A DNA stretch of 64,000 bases from Lithodes maja (GCA_037953745.1 JBAKBP010001403.1:150663-214662); one strand, 5' to 3'. Counted from the stretch's first letter, positions 21,585 to 31,862 are shown. The notes: generated from the letters alone by a model not told the origin. Numbers and translations are program-made.

Positions 21585-21934
21585 AGGCTTAAATACTAAA
21601 TCATCTGTGAGTTGCTAACTAGCATATAAATACAAAAAGTGTTGCCAGCCTACTGCCTGTTGCCATATTTTTAGGAACATACTTATTATATATACAAAAT
21701 ATATGTACATATATACATTGAAATATGCCTAACAATACAATCTATTCATATATACAATTTGATACACATCAATGAACTTCCAGATCCCTTTCAAACTGTT
21801 ATCGTAACTTATGTAAAAATGAAGAAATACATATACCTGTAGAAATACATGTAATTACATATACATACACATATACATGCATACTGTATCCACACATACA
21901 TTACATACATACAAATCAAAATTACATATATATG

Positions 21935-22148
21935 AACAGAATAAAAATGGGAGTCTGCAGAAAGCCGATTGGCCACACAAGGCAGATCCTACCCACACCC
22001 AACTCTAATTATAAGGCCGAATTATAGGCCCAACTCACTAATACTATGGACCCTGGGGACTGACCTTCCCAAAATGGTCAGATCAACATAAGGATAAAAA
22101 GAGTCTGTAGAAAGCCGAATAGCCCACACCTGGCATATCCCCCTCACA
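21935..22148 (-). repeat. 5'-truncated CR1-like LINE 3' tail inside PLE copy 2
   Basis: Same block and same position within the PLE 3' UTR as 8438-8652, including GGGAGTCTGCAGAAAGCCGA and the second sub-repeat AGAAAGCCGAATAGCCC. Its presence in both PLE copies shows it was already in their common source. Confidence 0.7.
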
Positions 22149-22512
22149 ACTAAACAGTATATAAATTATACATAAACACACATATACATACACACACCTA
22201 CATACACACACAATGTACTGTATACATACATAAACATACATATATACAATAATTATTATAAAAAAACACAAAGAAAATACTTAGTGATCATACCTCATGT
22301 GTATAGTATTAATAAGGTAGCTAACTATCTAATACTATGAGGATAGACCTCACAAAAAGGGTCAGATGTCAAACTACAAGCTGTTGCAATCTATGATCTG
22401 ACGGTCTGGACATCTATTTCTAGCTCTTTTTATTTTATCATTTTCATTGAGGAGATTTAGCAGGATGTTATCAATTTTGTAAAGGCCATCCTTTAGATTC
22501 ATAGTGATTCAT

Positions 22513-25117
22513 TCTGATGAGAAACTTGACTGGCTACCCTATAAATGCGGCTCGGGTGGTAGTGGTGCAGGGTATTAATGCAACTCGGTCATACCCGCTG
22601 GTGCGGTTGGAGTTGGAGGTGGATGGTGTGGCACGTGAATTGGATGTCGGGATTGTGGAGAAACTGCCAGTGGAGGGCGTCGACCTTCTTCTCGGCAACG
22701 ACTTTGCAATGCCCGCTTCTGAGGTTCTACCCTTAGTCGTTGCCGAGAGGTCGGCCGACGTGAGTAGGGAAGAGCAAGAGTGGGTCGAGCGGTGCCAGAC
22801 ACAACCCATGGCGTGTGTTGTCACCCGAGCTCGGGCAGCTAAAGTGTCACAGCCTAGTCCTCCGTCTTCAGACCAGCGGAGGAACGATCAACAGGAGGAG
22901 GCTAAAGCTGGAGTTGGTTTTAAGAGTTTTGACTCGGCGGCTCTCCCGGGTGATTCAGTATTGGCACCTATGTTAGAGTCTGGAGAGGCCCCAGGACCTG
23001 TCACAGCTAGTGAGGAGGTAGGGCAGGAAGAGACTCCGAGGCAGCAACGTTACACACGGAGAGAAAAAAGGGTTGCTCAGTTTGATATTGGGGGAGGACT
23101 TGGGTTGCTTCGGAAGCATCTAGACAGGTTAGTTCCCTCAGATATTTGTAAACTGCAGTTGGAGGATCCGGAAGTTCAGAAGTGTGGTAATGGTGCTGTC
23201 GAGATCAAACACGAGGACGGGGAAGCATGTCGTGTGAACCTGTTGGAGGAGTTTGTGAGGCAACCACCTGAGCAGCCTACTATCCCTGCGTTGGTCTGCC
23301 GCGGCCAAGGTGGAGAAGGAGAGGGGGGCAGTAGGGCACAGGTGGAGGAGAGTAGGGATTGTCATGTCTCGGCGGAGCAGTGGGCGGGGGACACGAGTCT
23401 GGTGGCTGTGGAAGCGCTAGAGCGCCTGCCTGAGCAGCAGTGTGCAGCACTCCAGCACCAGCTCGGTTCATACCCCACTCGTCATGCCGAGCCCCTGAGT
23501 CTCACAACTCGGGCGGTGCAAGATGTTCCACGGGCAGGTCACGTGAATGTTGAAAGACCGTTAGCCTCGTTGTTTCGGTGGTTCAAGGTGGGCGACGAGG
23601 CTTTGGCATGGTTGCCAGGTCAGGGTCGACCCATGGCTGCCAAGGGTGGTGGTCAAAAGGAGGACATTGAGCAGATTGGTGAGGTTGGCTGTGGAGTGGA
23701 TGTGCCCGGTCGTCATATAGCCTCCCAATGCTGCTCTAGTCTAATGCAACAGCCCTACCATAGACCGACTGTATCTGGCCATGTCTCTAAAAGCGGTGAT
23801 GCTGAGCAGGCAGATGTCGTCACAAGGAATGCGGGGGTGCGCATGTACGGTATCGGCGGGGAAGCCTTAGCAATAATGAACTATGGGAGTGACTGCACAG
23901 GTGGTACTGACTGTCCTTCTCATGACCTGGCTGTTCTAGGGACGAAGGTGGAGAAGGAGGGAGACTACAGGTTAGAAGCTGCGGTCTCGGCTGGGTTGTG
24001 GGAGGGCACTAGGCATGTTGTTCGTGGAGACAGTGCAAGGCAGTTGTTTACTAGGCTATGGCAGTACTTTCGCATGTTTGTTGCTTCTCCAGGCCTGATG
24101 TACGGGGTAGAATCCGACATGCAGGCTGGAGATAGTGCAAGGCTCAGTTTAATTCCCTACCGTATAAATCCTGCTCGACAGCCTATGGTGCAAGCAGAGC
24201 TGGATGTTGTGGACGGGAGTAGCTACCAGTGCAATGTTATGCCTGACGGACTTAAGAATGCACTAGCAACGTTTCAGAACCTGATGAATGAAATTGAAAA
24301 GGACGATGATGGGCTGGAGCATCCTGTTAGTTTCTGCTCGGAGAAGTACAATTCGGCCCAGGGGAGCTGCTCTGTTGTCGAGGAGGAGCTGCTGGCGGTT
24401 GTGCTTGCGCTGGGGCATTTCGAGGTCTATGTTCCAGCCTATGGTCCGGTCGTTGTAGTTTACCCAGATCATCACCCTCTCAAGATCTTGGACCAGTTTC
24501 ACAATCGGAATGTGAGGCTGACCAGGTGGTCACTAAGGTTATTGGTATATAACCTGGACATACGCCATATTGCCGGTTGTGACAACGTGGTTGCAGATGG
24601 TCGTTCAATGGTATGTGATCCTGGGTAGATTGACACACGGGTAGCCTCCTGCTTTAGTTTGAATAGTATTTTGCGCTTGGTGCTTGTTGGCTCGCGGTTG
24701 TAGCCCAGCGTATTGGGTCGTAAAGCAGGAGTTGAGCGTTTGGTATAGAAGAAAATAGGCTGCCCTTATAGTGCAGCCGGGAAAAACATATTCAAATATA
24801 AAAATCATAAAAAAACTCTTTCTTTTAATATAGATAATTGTATAAGTTTGTCATAGCCTATAGAGTTTGAGTAGTCCACGAACTATCAAACGGCTGAGCT
24901 GCTGTAAGCTCGCTCTGGGAGCATGATATTGTGTCTTTTTTTGCTATTGGTTGGGAGGAGTTATAAAATGTGAATTTTTTTTTTAATAATAAGATGTGTT
25001 TTAGTGATAAACTCAGCTTTGTTTTAGTGCCATGCGGTCGCTGGGTGTGAGGGGCTTGATAGGGTTCTGTGTGTCAGATTTTAGCTCAGGGTTGAGCAAG
25101 TAAAATCTTGGGGGAGG
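22513..25117 (+). mobile_element. Gypsy-type internal region, copy 1 (5'-truncated)
   Basis: From CTGATGAGAAACTTGACTGG the sequence is almost identical to 29263-31862 of copy 2, up to the polypurine tract GGGGGAGG (25110-25117) before LTR A. The left junction with PLE falls inside a protease-coding segment with a few bases of filler, so it is a recombination or deletion breakpoint and not an LTR edge. Bases 24629-25117 are 3' non-coding. Confidence 0.9.
22517..24628 (+). CDS. RT-less Gypsy pol remnant, copy 1 (703 codons open)
   Basis: The visible start is an internal Met just after the protease DTGAS motif (lost by truncation). The frame covers the protease C-terminal half (GVDLLLGNDF), a long polar region (about residues 80-480), a KVGDEALAWLPGQGRPM segment that resembles the end of Gypsy integrases, RT finger-like sequence (PYRINPARQPMVQAELDVV), PDGLKNALATFQNLMNEI, and then RNase H-like sequence (PVSFCSEKYNSAQGSCSVVE, DHHPLKILDQF, IRHIAGCDNVVADG). 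The RT palm with its catalytic YxDD and nearly all of integrase are absent, yet the frame is unbroken. Unlike copy 2, it lacks the 7-bp loss after LLLGNDFAMP, so PR and the rest are fused. Confidence 0.85.
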   Translation: MRNLTGYPINAARVVVVQGINATRSYPLVRLELEVDGVARELDVGIVEKLPVEGVDLLLGNDFAMPASEVLPLVVAERSADVSREEQEWVERCQTQPMACVVTRARAAKVSQPSPPSSDQRRNDQQEEAKAGVGFKSFDSAALPGDSVLAPMLESGEAPGPVTASEEVGQEETPRQQRYTRREKRVAQFDIGGGLGLLRKHLDRLVPSDICKLQLEDPEVQKCGNGAVEIKHEDGEACRVNLLEEFVRQPPEQPTIPALVCRGQGGEGEGGSRAQVEESRDCHVSAEQWAGDTSLVAVEALERLPEQQCAALQHQLGSYPTRHAEPLSLTTRAVQDVPRAGHVNVERPLASLFRWFKVGDEALAWLPGQGRPMAAKGGGQKEDIEQIGEVGCGVDVPGRHIASQCCSSLMQQPYHRPTVSGHVSKSGDAEQADVVTRNAGVRMYGIGGEALAIMNYGSDCTGGTDCPSHDLAVLGTKVEKEGDYRLEAAVSAGLWEGTRHVVRGDSARQLFTRLWQYFRMFVASPGLMYGVESDMQAGDSARLSLIPYRINPARQPMVQAELDVVDGSSYQCNVMPDGLKNALATFQNLMNEIEKDDDGLEHPVSFCSEKYNSAQGSCSVVEEELLAVVLALGHFEVYVPAYGPVVVVYPDHHPLKILDQFHNRNVRLTRWSLRLLVYNLDIRHIAGCDNVVADGRSMVCDPG

Positions 25118-25370
25118 TGTGACGCATGTCGAGTGTGAGCATGCTATACAGAACGCCCAGTCATGCCCCACTCTCGCTAGGATCGTCAGGGCAGGAACTT
25201 TGGCTGTAGTCTGTGTAGAGTTTCCTAACTTAGTTCATGTGAGCCGTTGTACTATAAGTATTATGAATATGTATTTTGTTTTCATCTGAGTCAACGAGTT
25301 CTATTTTATATCATTAGTTATAAGTATTGTGTATAAAACTTATTTGTAATGATGAGAGGAGAGAGAGAGA

Positions 25371-25568
25371 TTACGTAACGGGGGTCAGTGAGTGCGCCAT
25401 GCGGGAGGTGGGCCTAACTCACTAGCACTCCCCTCCTCCCTCCTCCCCCTCAGTGCGTGGGAAAGCCTTTGTCTATCCCAGATTGAGAGAGATAAATTAC
25501 GTAATGATTGTCAGTGGGCGGTCCTTAGTTGTTTACGATATGCTCACTAGAGGGCCGAGTATAAAAAG
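25371..25568 (+). promoter_or_regulatory. LTR A promoter: two TTACGTAA palindromes and a TATA box
   Basis: Perfect TTACGTAA palindromes (PAR-bZIP/C/EBP-type sites) lie at 25371-25378 and 25497-25504, each preceded by a GA-rich run, and TATAAAAAG is at 25560-25568. Transcription probably starts about 30 bp downstream near TTCTTCAGAACTCATT. LTR B has the same sites at 32116-32123, 32242-32249 and 32305-32313. Confidence 0.6.
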
Positions 25569-26197
25569 GGAAGTCTCGCCACATTTTCTTCAGAACTCAT
25601 TAGGCAGAGCGACTTCTCATTTCCCTTGCTAACTATAGACATTCTTCTGACTGATGTGAACTTTCTCTACTACCGTACCTTCTTACCTTCTCTTTTCCCT
25701 ACCCTTTTTAACTTCAATGGTCCCGTTGGTGCAGAGTTAGTCAGCCAACGTATTATCGCTTGAGTTCTCACGAGATATATGCCTATTAGATAGCCTATTT
25801 TGGAAGGGTCAACTTAGAATAGGATTGATTAATGTTTGTTGCACTCGTATATGCATTTCCCTGTGTATTATTATTATTGTTCCTGTTTTCTGCTAGTCTA
25901 GGTAATGCTAGACTGGGATAAGGCTACTGGTGTTGTGATTCCCGATGTGTACTAGATTTTGTTGAACCTGTACAATCGCAACGGAGACGTGGGAAGCCTA
26001 GGTGGTCTTTCTGACTGTGTACCTTGTGAGTTTAGCACTGTGTTGCGAGTGAGGGCTTTTGCCTCTGCCACCCAACACTGTGCTAACTTGTTTGCTTTGA
26101 CTTTGAGAGGATCGCCAGGAGAGAACCAGATACTAGTGATCTGGATCTCTCAAGAGAGCATCCCGTCAATTAACGTAATTTGGCCGCACAGCCTTAA

Positions 26198-26608
26198 CCC
26201 TTAAAGACCGGCTCACGACTTAAGTCGAGTTGAAAAAAACAGGCAAAAAACGGGTGAAAAAAGGGTGGAAATCGAGTGAAAATGAGTGGGATAGTAATGA
26301 TCCATACGTCCGACATCTGTGGCCTCCCGGCCCACACTAACTCCAGTTCCCCCACCGCGCGAGAGGATCACAGTGTAACCAATAGTTCGCTAAAAGTGAG
26401 CAAGGTAGCAAAATCTGCTAAACTTCCATCTTCGAGGTAACACTGTCAGTGCTCCACGAGTGCTACGTAGCTGTATCTTACGTCATTGTGTAGCGATTTC
26501 CACCTAGTTTTCGACGCAATACAGTTCCTTTCATACTGATGGTTGATATAGCTGTCAGAATGGCCTGAAAAGGCCCAAAACGGCCACAGAGGGCCCGCTA
26601 GACGAGGG
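26198..26608. mobile_element. 411-bp TTAA-flanked non-autonomous piggyBac-like element (MITE)
   Basis: TTAA stands at 26194-26197 and 26609-26612. LTR B has a single TTAA at the same place (about 32937-32940) with matching flanks CACAGCC and GGACCTCGCTAGG. The insert begins CCCTTAAAGACC and ends GACGAGGG, so its outer bases are inverted CCCT/AGGG. It has no coding capacity. TTAA duplication and CCC ends point to mobilisation by a piggyBac transposase. Confidence 0.9.
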
Positions 26609-27397
26609 TTAAGGACCTCGCTAGGCTACGAGCCGCTTGCTCAGCCACTGTTTCCTAGCCTACTACATCCCAGCTAGACTTTGCTCGATTAGCAGATACA
26701 GAATAGTATTGAAGCTTTCCTTATGTATGATATTGTTTATGCACTATTGATTTCATGTGTTGCACGCTTAGCTACTTTAGTGATTAGTGGCCCACGAGCA
26801 CAATCCGAGTAGGCTATTGCCGGTGCATTGGCGGAGTACTTCTTTTTAATGTTTGCCATTTACTATTGCCTATTCTTATAATTCTTCTTATGTCAATTTA
26901 AACCTTTAATGATACTTAATTACCAGTGTGTTGCTTATTGAATTGCTGTTCAAAATCCGATACGTACTTCTTACGAGCATCCGAGAAGCATCTAACTTTT
27001 TCAGAAGATTCCTTGCTCGATGCTCAAGGACTATTGATTAACGTAACGTAATAGTGCCGATCCGAAGTAGAGGGTGGAGGACTTCTTAAGTTCTTAGTCA
27101 AGGGTGGATTACTTCGGCTTCGGCCAACACTATTCTTTGGTGTTGTGGTGTCTTACTTCTTTGTTTGATTGTTGACCAGACTAGATAATTCCTGTCTCTT
27201 TATTAGTCTGTTGTTGAACACTAGTACCGAGTTCTTATATACCCCGTTATAGCAGATCGAACTCTGGAGGGTATTGGTGTTTTTTGTTCGGCTGGCAGTA
27301 CTCAGGGTTTGGGATCGTGTGTTTCCGTTGTGGCAGCGAGCCGTACTCGAGTCCTGATTGAGAGCCCTGGTGTACCCGAGTGCCAGGTCGTAACAAA

Positions 27398-27409
27398 TGG
27401 CGACCTTGC
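27398..27409 (+). other. Primer-binding-like site
   Basis: TGGCGACCTTGC lies two bases after the end of LTR A. TGG at the start pairs with the CCA end of a tRNA, as expected for reverse-transcription priming. The tRNA identity is not assigned. Confidence 0.6.
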
Positions 27410-27607
27410 TTAGGATTTTGTGAACAGTATAAATGTTTGCAGAGTTGTACAACATTTGTTTGTTTGTATTTTAGCGTGCATATTGAAGAATATTTTTTTT
27501 GTATGGCAATTAGTAGAGCATTTAAGAGACTCCAGTTAATTTAGTAATTAGTGCTTGCATAGGAAGTTTAACACTTTTGTCTCGAGAATTTTTTTGTGGA
27601 CTTCAGT

Positions 27608-29481
27608 ATGTCGTGCCCTAGCACTGACGATGAGCGAGAGATGCCATTTGAAGAGGTGCCGTTAGTAACCAGTGAGGAGGATGCTAGAGTTTTTGTGAGT
27701 AAGCGGTACCATGTGACGGAGGAGAGGCTGACTGGGGTGGATGTTTATGGCTTGCACCTGATAGCCAAGGTTTTGGGCATTTCCAATGCAGTAGGGATGT
27801 CCAAGAGGGAGCTGATTTCCTGGGTGTTGCGTGGGCGACATGGGGTTTCGGAGGAGAGGGCGTTTGGGGGGGTTCCTCCCCAGATCCCCTCTCACTCGAC
27901 TCCCACAGTGCCGTCCACTCAGTTACCGGAGGTTAGCACTCTCCCACAGAGGGATGAGAATTGGCAGATTGGAGTGCCCTCGGGTGGTGCACATGGTGGT
28001 TCCCCAGTTTTTGCCCCCCTCCTTCAGTAGTGGAAGCTCCCTCTTCCTGCCTGTCTCCAGATATGGTATTTAAACTTGAGCTTGCTAAGATTGAGGCTAG
28101 GAAGCAGGAGAATGAGACCAGGAGGCAGGAGGATGAGACGAGGAGGCAGGAGATTGAGGTTAGGAGGCATGAGGCTGAGCTTAGGTACGACTCAGAGAAA
28201 TATTGTGCCCAATTAGATTTAGATAAGACTCGTGCAGAGTCGACAGGGATTCGGATGGGCCGTGAGGGCCAAGTAAGAGAACAGTCCTTAGCCCACTTAG
28301 TCAAATTGGTGCCGGTATTTAGTGAAACTGAAGTCACAGAATTTTTTAATCGTTTTGAGAAGAAGTGTAGGGAGCATAATTGGCCTGAAGAGAAGTGGGC
28401 AGCTCTAGTCTCCTCAAGACTTACGGGTAAGGGTCTGAAGGCTTATGATGCACTGCCTTTAGAGTCTTGCATTGACTACCCAGTATTGAAGAGAGCTGTC
28501 CTACGGGCATACGAGTTGCAACCGGAAACATATCGATTGAAGTTTCGGGGTGTTACAAAGACTAGGGAGGCGACCTTTCTTGAACATGCCCGGGACTTAA
28601 AAGATGCACTTACAAACTGGACACGTTCTGAGAAAGCTGAGACGGCCGAACAGTTGACTGAGCTGTTTCTGCTCGAGCAGTTTTATAAGTGTACTGGTGC
28701 AGAAATGACTTTAACTATTAAAGAAAAGAACCCAAAAACTTTACAGGAGGCAGCTGAGATGGCTGACCTCCGGCTATCACTAATTCGTGGGTGCGGGTCT
28801 GCCCAGCGTAGTGAGGCAGGTAACAAGGGGCGTGACGCCCCACCCCCCCGAGTTAGTGATATACCTTATGCAAACAAGTACAAGAGCCATGATACCAAGA
28901 CTGACCACAAGACTAGCACCGTCCCATTTAAGAAGGGGCCGGGCCCTTCCCAGTACCAAGGGAAGCCCAAAGGGGAGTTGGAGTGTTATCATTGTCATAA
29001 AAAGGGGCACTTTGCAAGAGTCTGTCCTAGCAAACCACCTACAGCAGCTGTGTCTTTGGCCTGCAACATTGGTGTGTCTCCGAAGTCATCTGAGTTTGCC
29101 CGGGGCAGTTCGTCAGAGGCTGAGGCACAGCCAATGCAGAAGCACCTGGGAGGCTCGAACCCTGCTCAGGATGTTTTTTGCGACCATAGAGGGCGGGGTT
29201 GCGTGATGTGGGCGGGGCGCAAGCATGGAGTAGAGGTCTTGCGTGATACAGGTGCTTCCCAGACTCTGATGAGAAACTTGACTGGCTACCCTATAAATGC
29301 GGCTCGGGTGGTAGTGGTGCAGGGTATTAATGCAACTCGGTCATACCCGCTGGTGCGGTTGGAGTTGGAGGTGGATGGTGTGGCACGTGAATTGGATGTC
29401 GGGATTGTGGAGAAACTGCCAGTGGAGGGCGTCGACCTTCTTCTCGGCAACGACTTTGCAATGCCCGGGTTCTACCCTTAG
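27608..29481 (+). pseudogene. Gypsy-type Gag-protease, copy 2 (two frame breaks)
   Basis: The likely start is ATG 27608 (an upstream in-frame GTG at 27596 is less likely). The N-terminal part has a SAP-like helix-turn region (EERLTGVDVYGLHLIAKVLG, SKRELISWVL). The frame breaks near 28010 in a CCCCCC run and continues in the 27961-29481 frame with a charged coiled-coil (KQENETRRQEDETRRQEIEV), a SCAN-like capsid domain (FFNRFEKKCREHNWPEEKW, LEHARDLKDALTNW), a CCHC zinc knuckle CYHCHKKGHFARVC (28984-29024) and a protease with DTGAS (29244-29258). It ends at 29481 because 7 bp present in copy 1 are missing near 29467. Gag would package the RNA and the protease would process it. Confidence 0.88.
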
Positions 29482-29504
29482 TCGTTGCCGAGAGGTCGGC
29501 CGAC

Positions 29505-31373
29505 GTGAGTAGGGAAGAGCAAGAGTGGGTCGAGCGGTGCCAGACACAACCCATGGCGTGTGTTGTCACCCGAGCTCGGGCAGCTAAAGTGTCACAGCCT
29601 AGTCCTCCGTCTTCAGACCAGCGGAGGAACGATCAACAGGAGGAGGCTAAAGCTGGAGTTGGTTTTAAGAGTTTTGACTCGGCGGCTCTCCCGGGTGATT
29701 CAGTATTGGCACCTATGTTAGAGTCTGGAGAGGCCCCAGGACCTGTCACAGCTAGTGAGGAGGTAGGGCAGGAAGAGACTCCGAGGCAGCAACGTTACAC
29801 ACGGAGAGAAAAAAGGGTTGCTCAGTTTGATATTGGGGGAGGACTTGGATTGCTTCGGAAGCATCTAGACAGGTTGGTTCCCTCAGATATTTGTAAACTG
29901 CAGTTGGAGGATCCGGAAGTTCAGAAGTGTGGTAATGGTGCTGTCGAGATCAAACACGAGGACGGGGAAGCATGTCGTGTGAACCTGTTGGAGGAGTTTG
30001 TGAGGCAACCACCTGAGCAGCCTACTATCCCTGCGTTGGTCTGCCGCGGCCAAGGTGGAGAAGGAGAGGGGGGCAGTAGGGCACAGGTGGAGGAGAGTAG
30101 GGATTGTCATGTCTCGGCGGAGCAGTGGGCGGGGGACACGAGTCTGGTGGCTGTGGAAGCGCTAGAGCGCCTGCCTGAGCAGCAGTGTGCAGCACTCCAG
30201 CACCAGCTCGGTTCATACCCCACTCGTCGTGCCGAGCCCCTGAGTCTCACAACTCGGGCGGTGCAAGATGTTCCACGGGCAGGTCACGTGAATGTTGAAA
30301 GACCGTTAGCCTCGTTGTTTCGGTGGTTCAAGGTGGGCGACGAGGCTTTGGCATGGTTGCCAGGTCAGGGTCGACCCATGGCTGCCAAGGGTGGTGGTCA
30401 AAAGGAGGACATTGAGCAGATTGGTGAGGTTGGCTGTGGAGTGGATGTGCCCGGTCGTCACATAGCCTCCCAATGCTGCTCTAGTCTAATGCAACAGCCC
30501 TACCATAGACCGACTGTATCTGGCCATGTCTCTAAAAGCGGTGATGCTGAGCAGGCAGATGTCGTCACAAGGAATGCGGGGGTGCGCATGTACGGTATCG
30601 GCGGGGAAGCCTTAGCAATAATGAACTATGGGAGTGACTGCACAGGTGGTACTGACTGTCCCTCTCATGACCTGGCTGTTCTAGGGACGAAGGTGGAGAA
30701 GGAGGGAGACTACAGGTTAGAAGCTGCGGTCTCGGCTGGGTTGTGGGAGGGCACTAGGCATGTTGTTCGTGGAGACAGTGCAAGGCAGTTGTTTACTAGG
30801 CTATGGCAGTACTTTCGCATGTTTGTTGCTTCTCCAGGCCTGATGTACGGGGTAGAATCCGACATGCAGGCTGGAGATAGTGCAAGGCTCAGTTTAATTC
30901 CCTACCGTATAAATCCTGCTCGACAGCCTATGGTGCAAGCAGAGCTGGATGTTGTGGACGGGAGTACCTACCAGTGCAATGTTATGCCTGACGGACTTAA
31001 GAATGCACTAGCAACGTTTCAGAACCTGATGAATGAAATTGAAAAGGACGATGATGGGCTGGAGCATCCTGTTAGTTTCTGCTCGGAGAAGTACAATTCG
31101 GCCCAGGGGAGCTGCTCTGTTGTCGAGGAGGAGCTGCTGGCGGTTGTGTTTGCGCTGGGGCATTTCGAGGTCTATGTTCCAGCCTATGGTCCGGTCGTTG
31201 TAGTTTACCCAGATCATCACCCTCTCAAGATCTTGGACCAGTTTCACAATCGGAATGTGAGGCTGACCAGGTGGTCACTAAGGTTATTGGTATATAACCT
31301 GGACATACGCCATATTGCCGGTTGTGACAACGTGGTTGCAGATGGTCATTCAAGGGTATGTGATCCTGGGTAG
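29505..31373 (+). CDS. RT-less Gypsy pol remnant, copy 2 (622 codons open)
   Basis: The first codon (GTG) is not a true start; the frame is the continuation of the copy 1 fusion after the 7-bp loss. Content is the same as copy 1: polar region, KVGDEALAWLPGQGRPM, PYRINPARQPMVQAELDVV, PDGLKNALATFQNLMNEI and an RNase H-like end that here keeps the usual ADGHSRV. The RT palm (YxDD) and integrase catalytic domain are absent. Conservation with copy 1 over the whole length is very high. Confidence 0.85.
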   Translation: MSREEQEWVERCQTQPMACVVTRARAAKVSQPSPPSSDQRRNDQQEEAKAGVGFKSFDSAALPGDSVLAPMLESGEAPGPVTASEEVGQEETPRQQRYTRREKRVAQFDIGGGLGLLRKHLDRLVPSDICKLQLEDPEVQKCGNGAVEIKHEDGEACRVNLLEEFVRQPPEQPTIPALVCRGQGGEGEGGSRAQVEESRDCHVSAEQWAGDTSLVAVEALERLPEQQCAALQHQLGSYPTRRAEPLSLTTRAVQDVPRAGHVNVERPLASLFRWFKVGDEALAWLPGQGRPMAAKGGGQKEDIEQIGEVGCGVDVPGRHIASQCCSSLMQQPYHRPTVSGHVSKSGDAEQADVVTRNAGVRMYGIGGEALAIMNYGSDCTGGTDCPSHDLAVLGTKVEKEGDYRLEAAVSAGLWEGTRHVVRGDSARQLFTRLWQYFRMFVASPGLMYGVESDMQAGDSARLSLIPYRINPARQPMVQAELDVVDGSTYQCNVMPDGLKNALATFQNLMNEIEKDDDGLEHPVSFCSEKYNSAQGSCSVVEEELLAVVFALGHFEVYVPAYGPVVVVYPDHHPLKILDQFHNRNVRLTRWSLRLLVYNLDIRHIAGCDNVVADGHSRVCDPG

Positions 31374-31862
31374 ATTGACACACGGGTAGCCTCCTGCTTT
31401 AGTTTGAATAGTATTTTGCGTTTGGTGCTTGTTGGCTCGCGGTTGTAGCCCAGCGTATTGGGTCGTAAAGCAGGAGTTGAGCGTTTGGTATAGAAGAAAA
31501 TAGGCTGCCCTTATAGTGCAGCCGGGAAAAACATATTCAAATATAAAAATCATAAAAAAACTCTTTCTTTTGATATAGATAATTGTATAAGTTTGTCATA
31601 GCCTATAGAGTTTGAGTAGTCCACGAACTATCAAACGGCTGAGCTGCTGTAAGCTCGCTCTGGGAGCATGATATTGTGTCTTTTTTTGCTATTGGTTGGG
31701 AGGAGTTATAAAATGTGAATTTTTTTTTTAATAATAAGATGTGTTTTAGTGATAAACTCAGCTTTGTTTTAGTGCCATGCGGTCGCTGGGTGTGAGGGGC
31801 TTGATAGGGTTCTGTGTGTCAGATTTTAGCTCAGGGTTGAGCAAGTAAAATCTTGGGGGAGG
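31374..31862 (+). other. Gypsy-type 3' non-coding region and polypurine tract
   Basis: There is no coding sequence here. It aligns with 24629-25117 and ends in the polypurine tract GGGGGAGG at 31855-31862, the expected primer for plus-strand synthesis, immediately before LTR B. Confidence 0.75.

Larger units (their letters stand above)
19968..22512 (-). mobile_element. Penelope-like element, copy 2, 3' end (interrupted by an RTE LINE)
   Basis: From AGTAAAACTCGCTAGG (19968) to 20076, and again from 21585 to about 22512, the sequence aligns with 7991-9010 of copy 1: terminal region with hammerhead-like motif, 3' UTR with the same truncated CR1 tail, and the last part of the GIY-YIG protein (22381-22512). 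At about 22507-22516 the PLE stops and Gypsy internal sequence begins. Copies 1 and 2 are in the same orientation, with copy 2 upstream in minus-strand sense, as in tandem PLE arrangements. Confidence 0.8.
25118..27395 (+). repeat. LTR A of the Gypsy-type element (with MITE insertion)
   Basis: It starts TGTGACGC directly after the polypurine tract and ends GTCGTAACA directly before a TGGCGACC primer-binding-like site. Without the 411-bp insertion and its duplicated TTAA it is about 1863 bp, matching LTR B (1861 bp) with only scattered differences. The ends form a short imperfect inverted repeat (TGTGAC/GTAACA). A frame at 25959-26204 inside it has no known motif and is not considered a gene. 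Confidence 0.93.

Noticed and set aside
25959..26204. 81-codon frame inside LTR A (72 codons at 32704 in LTR B)
   Set aside because: No motif, and its end is set by the MITE insertion in LTR A; more likely non-coding LTR sequence.
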